Of a stretch of 64,000 bases of DNA, positions 63,694 to 64,000 are shown one piece after another; positions within the stretch are counted from its first letter, which is position 1; each line of letters opens with the position of its first letter. Below the pieces are notes generated by a model that did not search any database, was not told the origin of the DNA, and saw nothing but the letters and a program-made list of their open reading frames with translations. This DNA is from CAXTKD01 sp964244885. Its GTDB lineage: Bacteria > Pseudomonadota > Alphaproteobacteria > Sphingomonadales > Sphingomonadaceae. The DNA is taken from contig CAXTKD010000007.1 of the NCBI GenBank assembly GCA_964244885.1, positions 90,685 through 154,684 on the forward strand, written 5' to 3'. A program made the position numbers and the translations under genes.

Positions 63694-64000
<307 letters not shown>

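Overview
The window is a GC-rich alphaproteobacterial chromosome segment, most likely from the Sphingomonadales. This rests on the partial 16S rRNA at the right edge (63694-64000), the F1-only atpHAGDC operon, and neighbourhoods typical of that order (argH-lipoprotein-lysA, prfA-prmC-DUF4167, ruvCAB-ybgC-tolQRAB-pal, aceA next to an ScfR/MccR-type regulator).

Left part (1-20 kb) is a surface-polysaccharide island, visibly less GC-rich than the rest. On the minus strand, tviB-wecB-glycosyltransferase-4-reductase-4,6-dehydratase-sugar transferase (20.0 to 13.5 kb) looks like a UDP-hexuronate plus UDP-QuiNAc and lipid-priming module. A second minus-strand run (11.8 kb to the left edge) carries pseB, pseC, pseF, a fused pseG-pseH and pseI, which is a complete CMP-pseudaminic acid pathway. 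It continues with a methyltransferase, HisH-like and HisF-like proteins and a PseA/WbpG/WbuX-type amidotransferase (an acetamidino-forming set), a Wzx flippase and an unrecognised partial protein. A heparinase II/III-like gene sits between the two runs on the plus strand.

Middle (20.5-45 kb): isocitrate lyase and its divergent regulator; a rearranged yjb/gfc exopolysaccharide export set (YjbH, YjbF and a YjbE-like peptide, no YjbG seen); a TlpA-like thioredoxin head-to-head with argH-lipoprotein-lysA; galU and a hydrolase; the F1 ATP synthase operon, interrupted by a DUF4160/DUF2442 gene pair; an M61 peptidase; priA; a 25-residue membrane peptide; and a two-subunit remnant or partial set of a molybdenum hydroxylase.

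Right part (45-64 kb): yebC, a DUF559 endonuclease-like gene bracketed by inverted repeats, ruvCAB, the Tol-Pal operon, ispG, ppa, an SMR transporter, hisS, prfA-prmC, a DUF4167 protein, a CBS protein, a second flippase and the start of an rRNA operon. This part is rich in three families of palindromic intergenic repeats, nearly all arranged as inverted pairs.

The least ordinary items are the DUF4160/DUF2442 pair inside the atp operon, the repeat-bracketed DUF559 gene whose right repeat supplies the ruvC Shine-Dalgarno, the amidino-pseudaminate locus with its PseG-PseH fusion, and the 25-residue membrane peptide. All calls come from reading the sequence; no database search was run.
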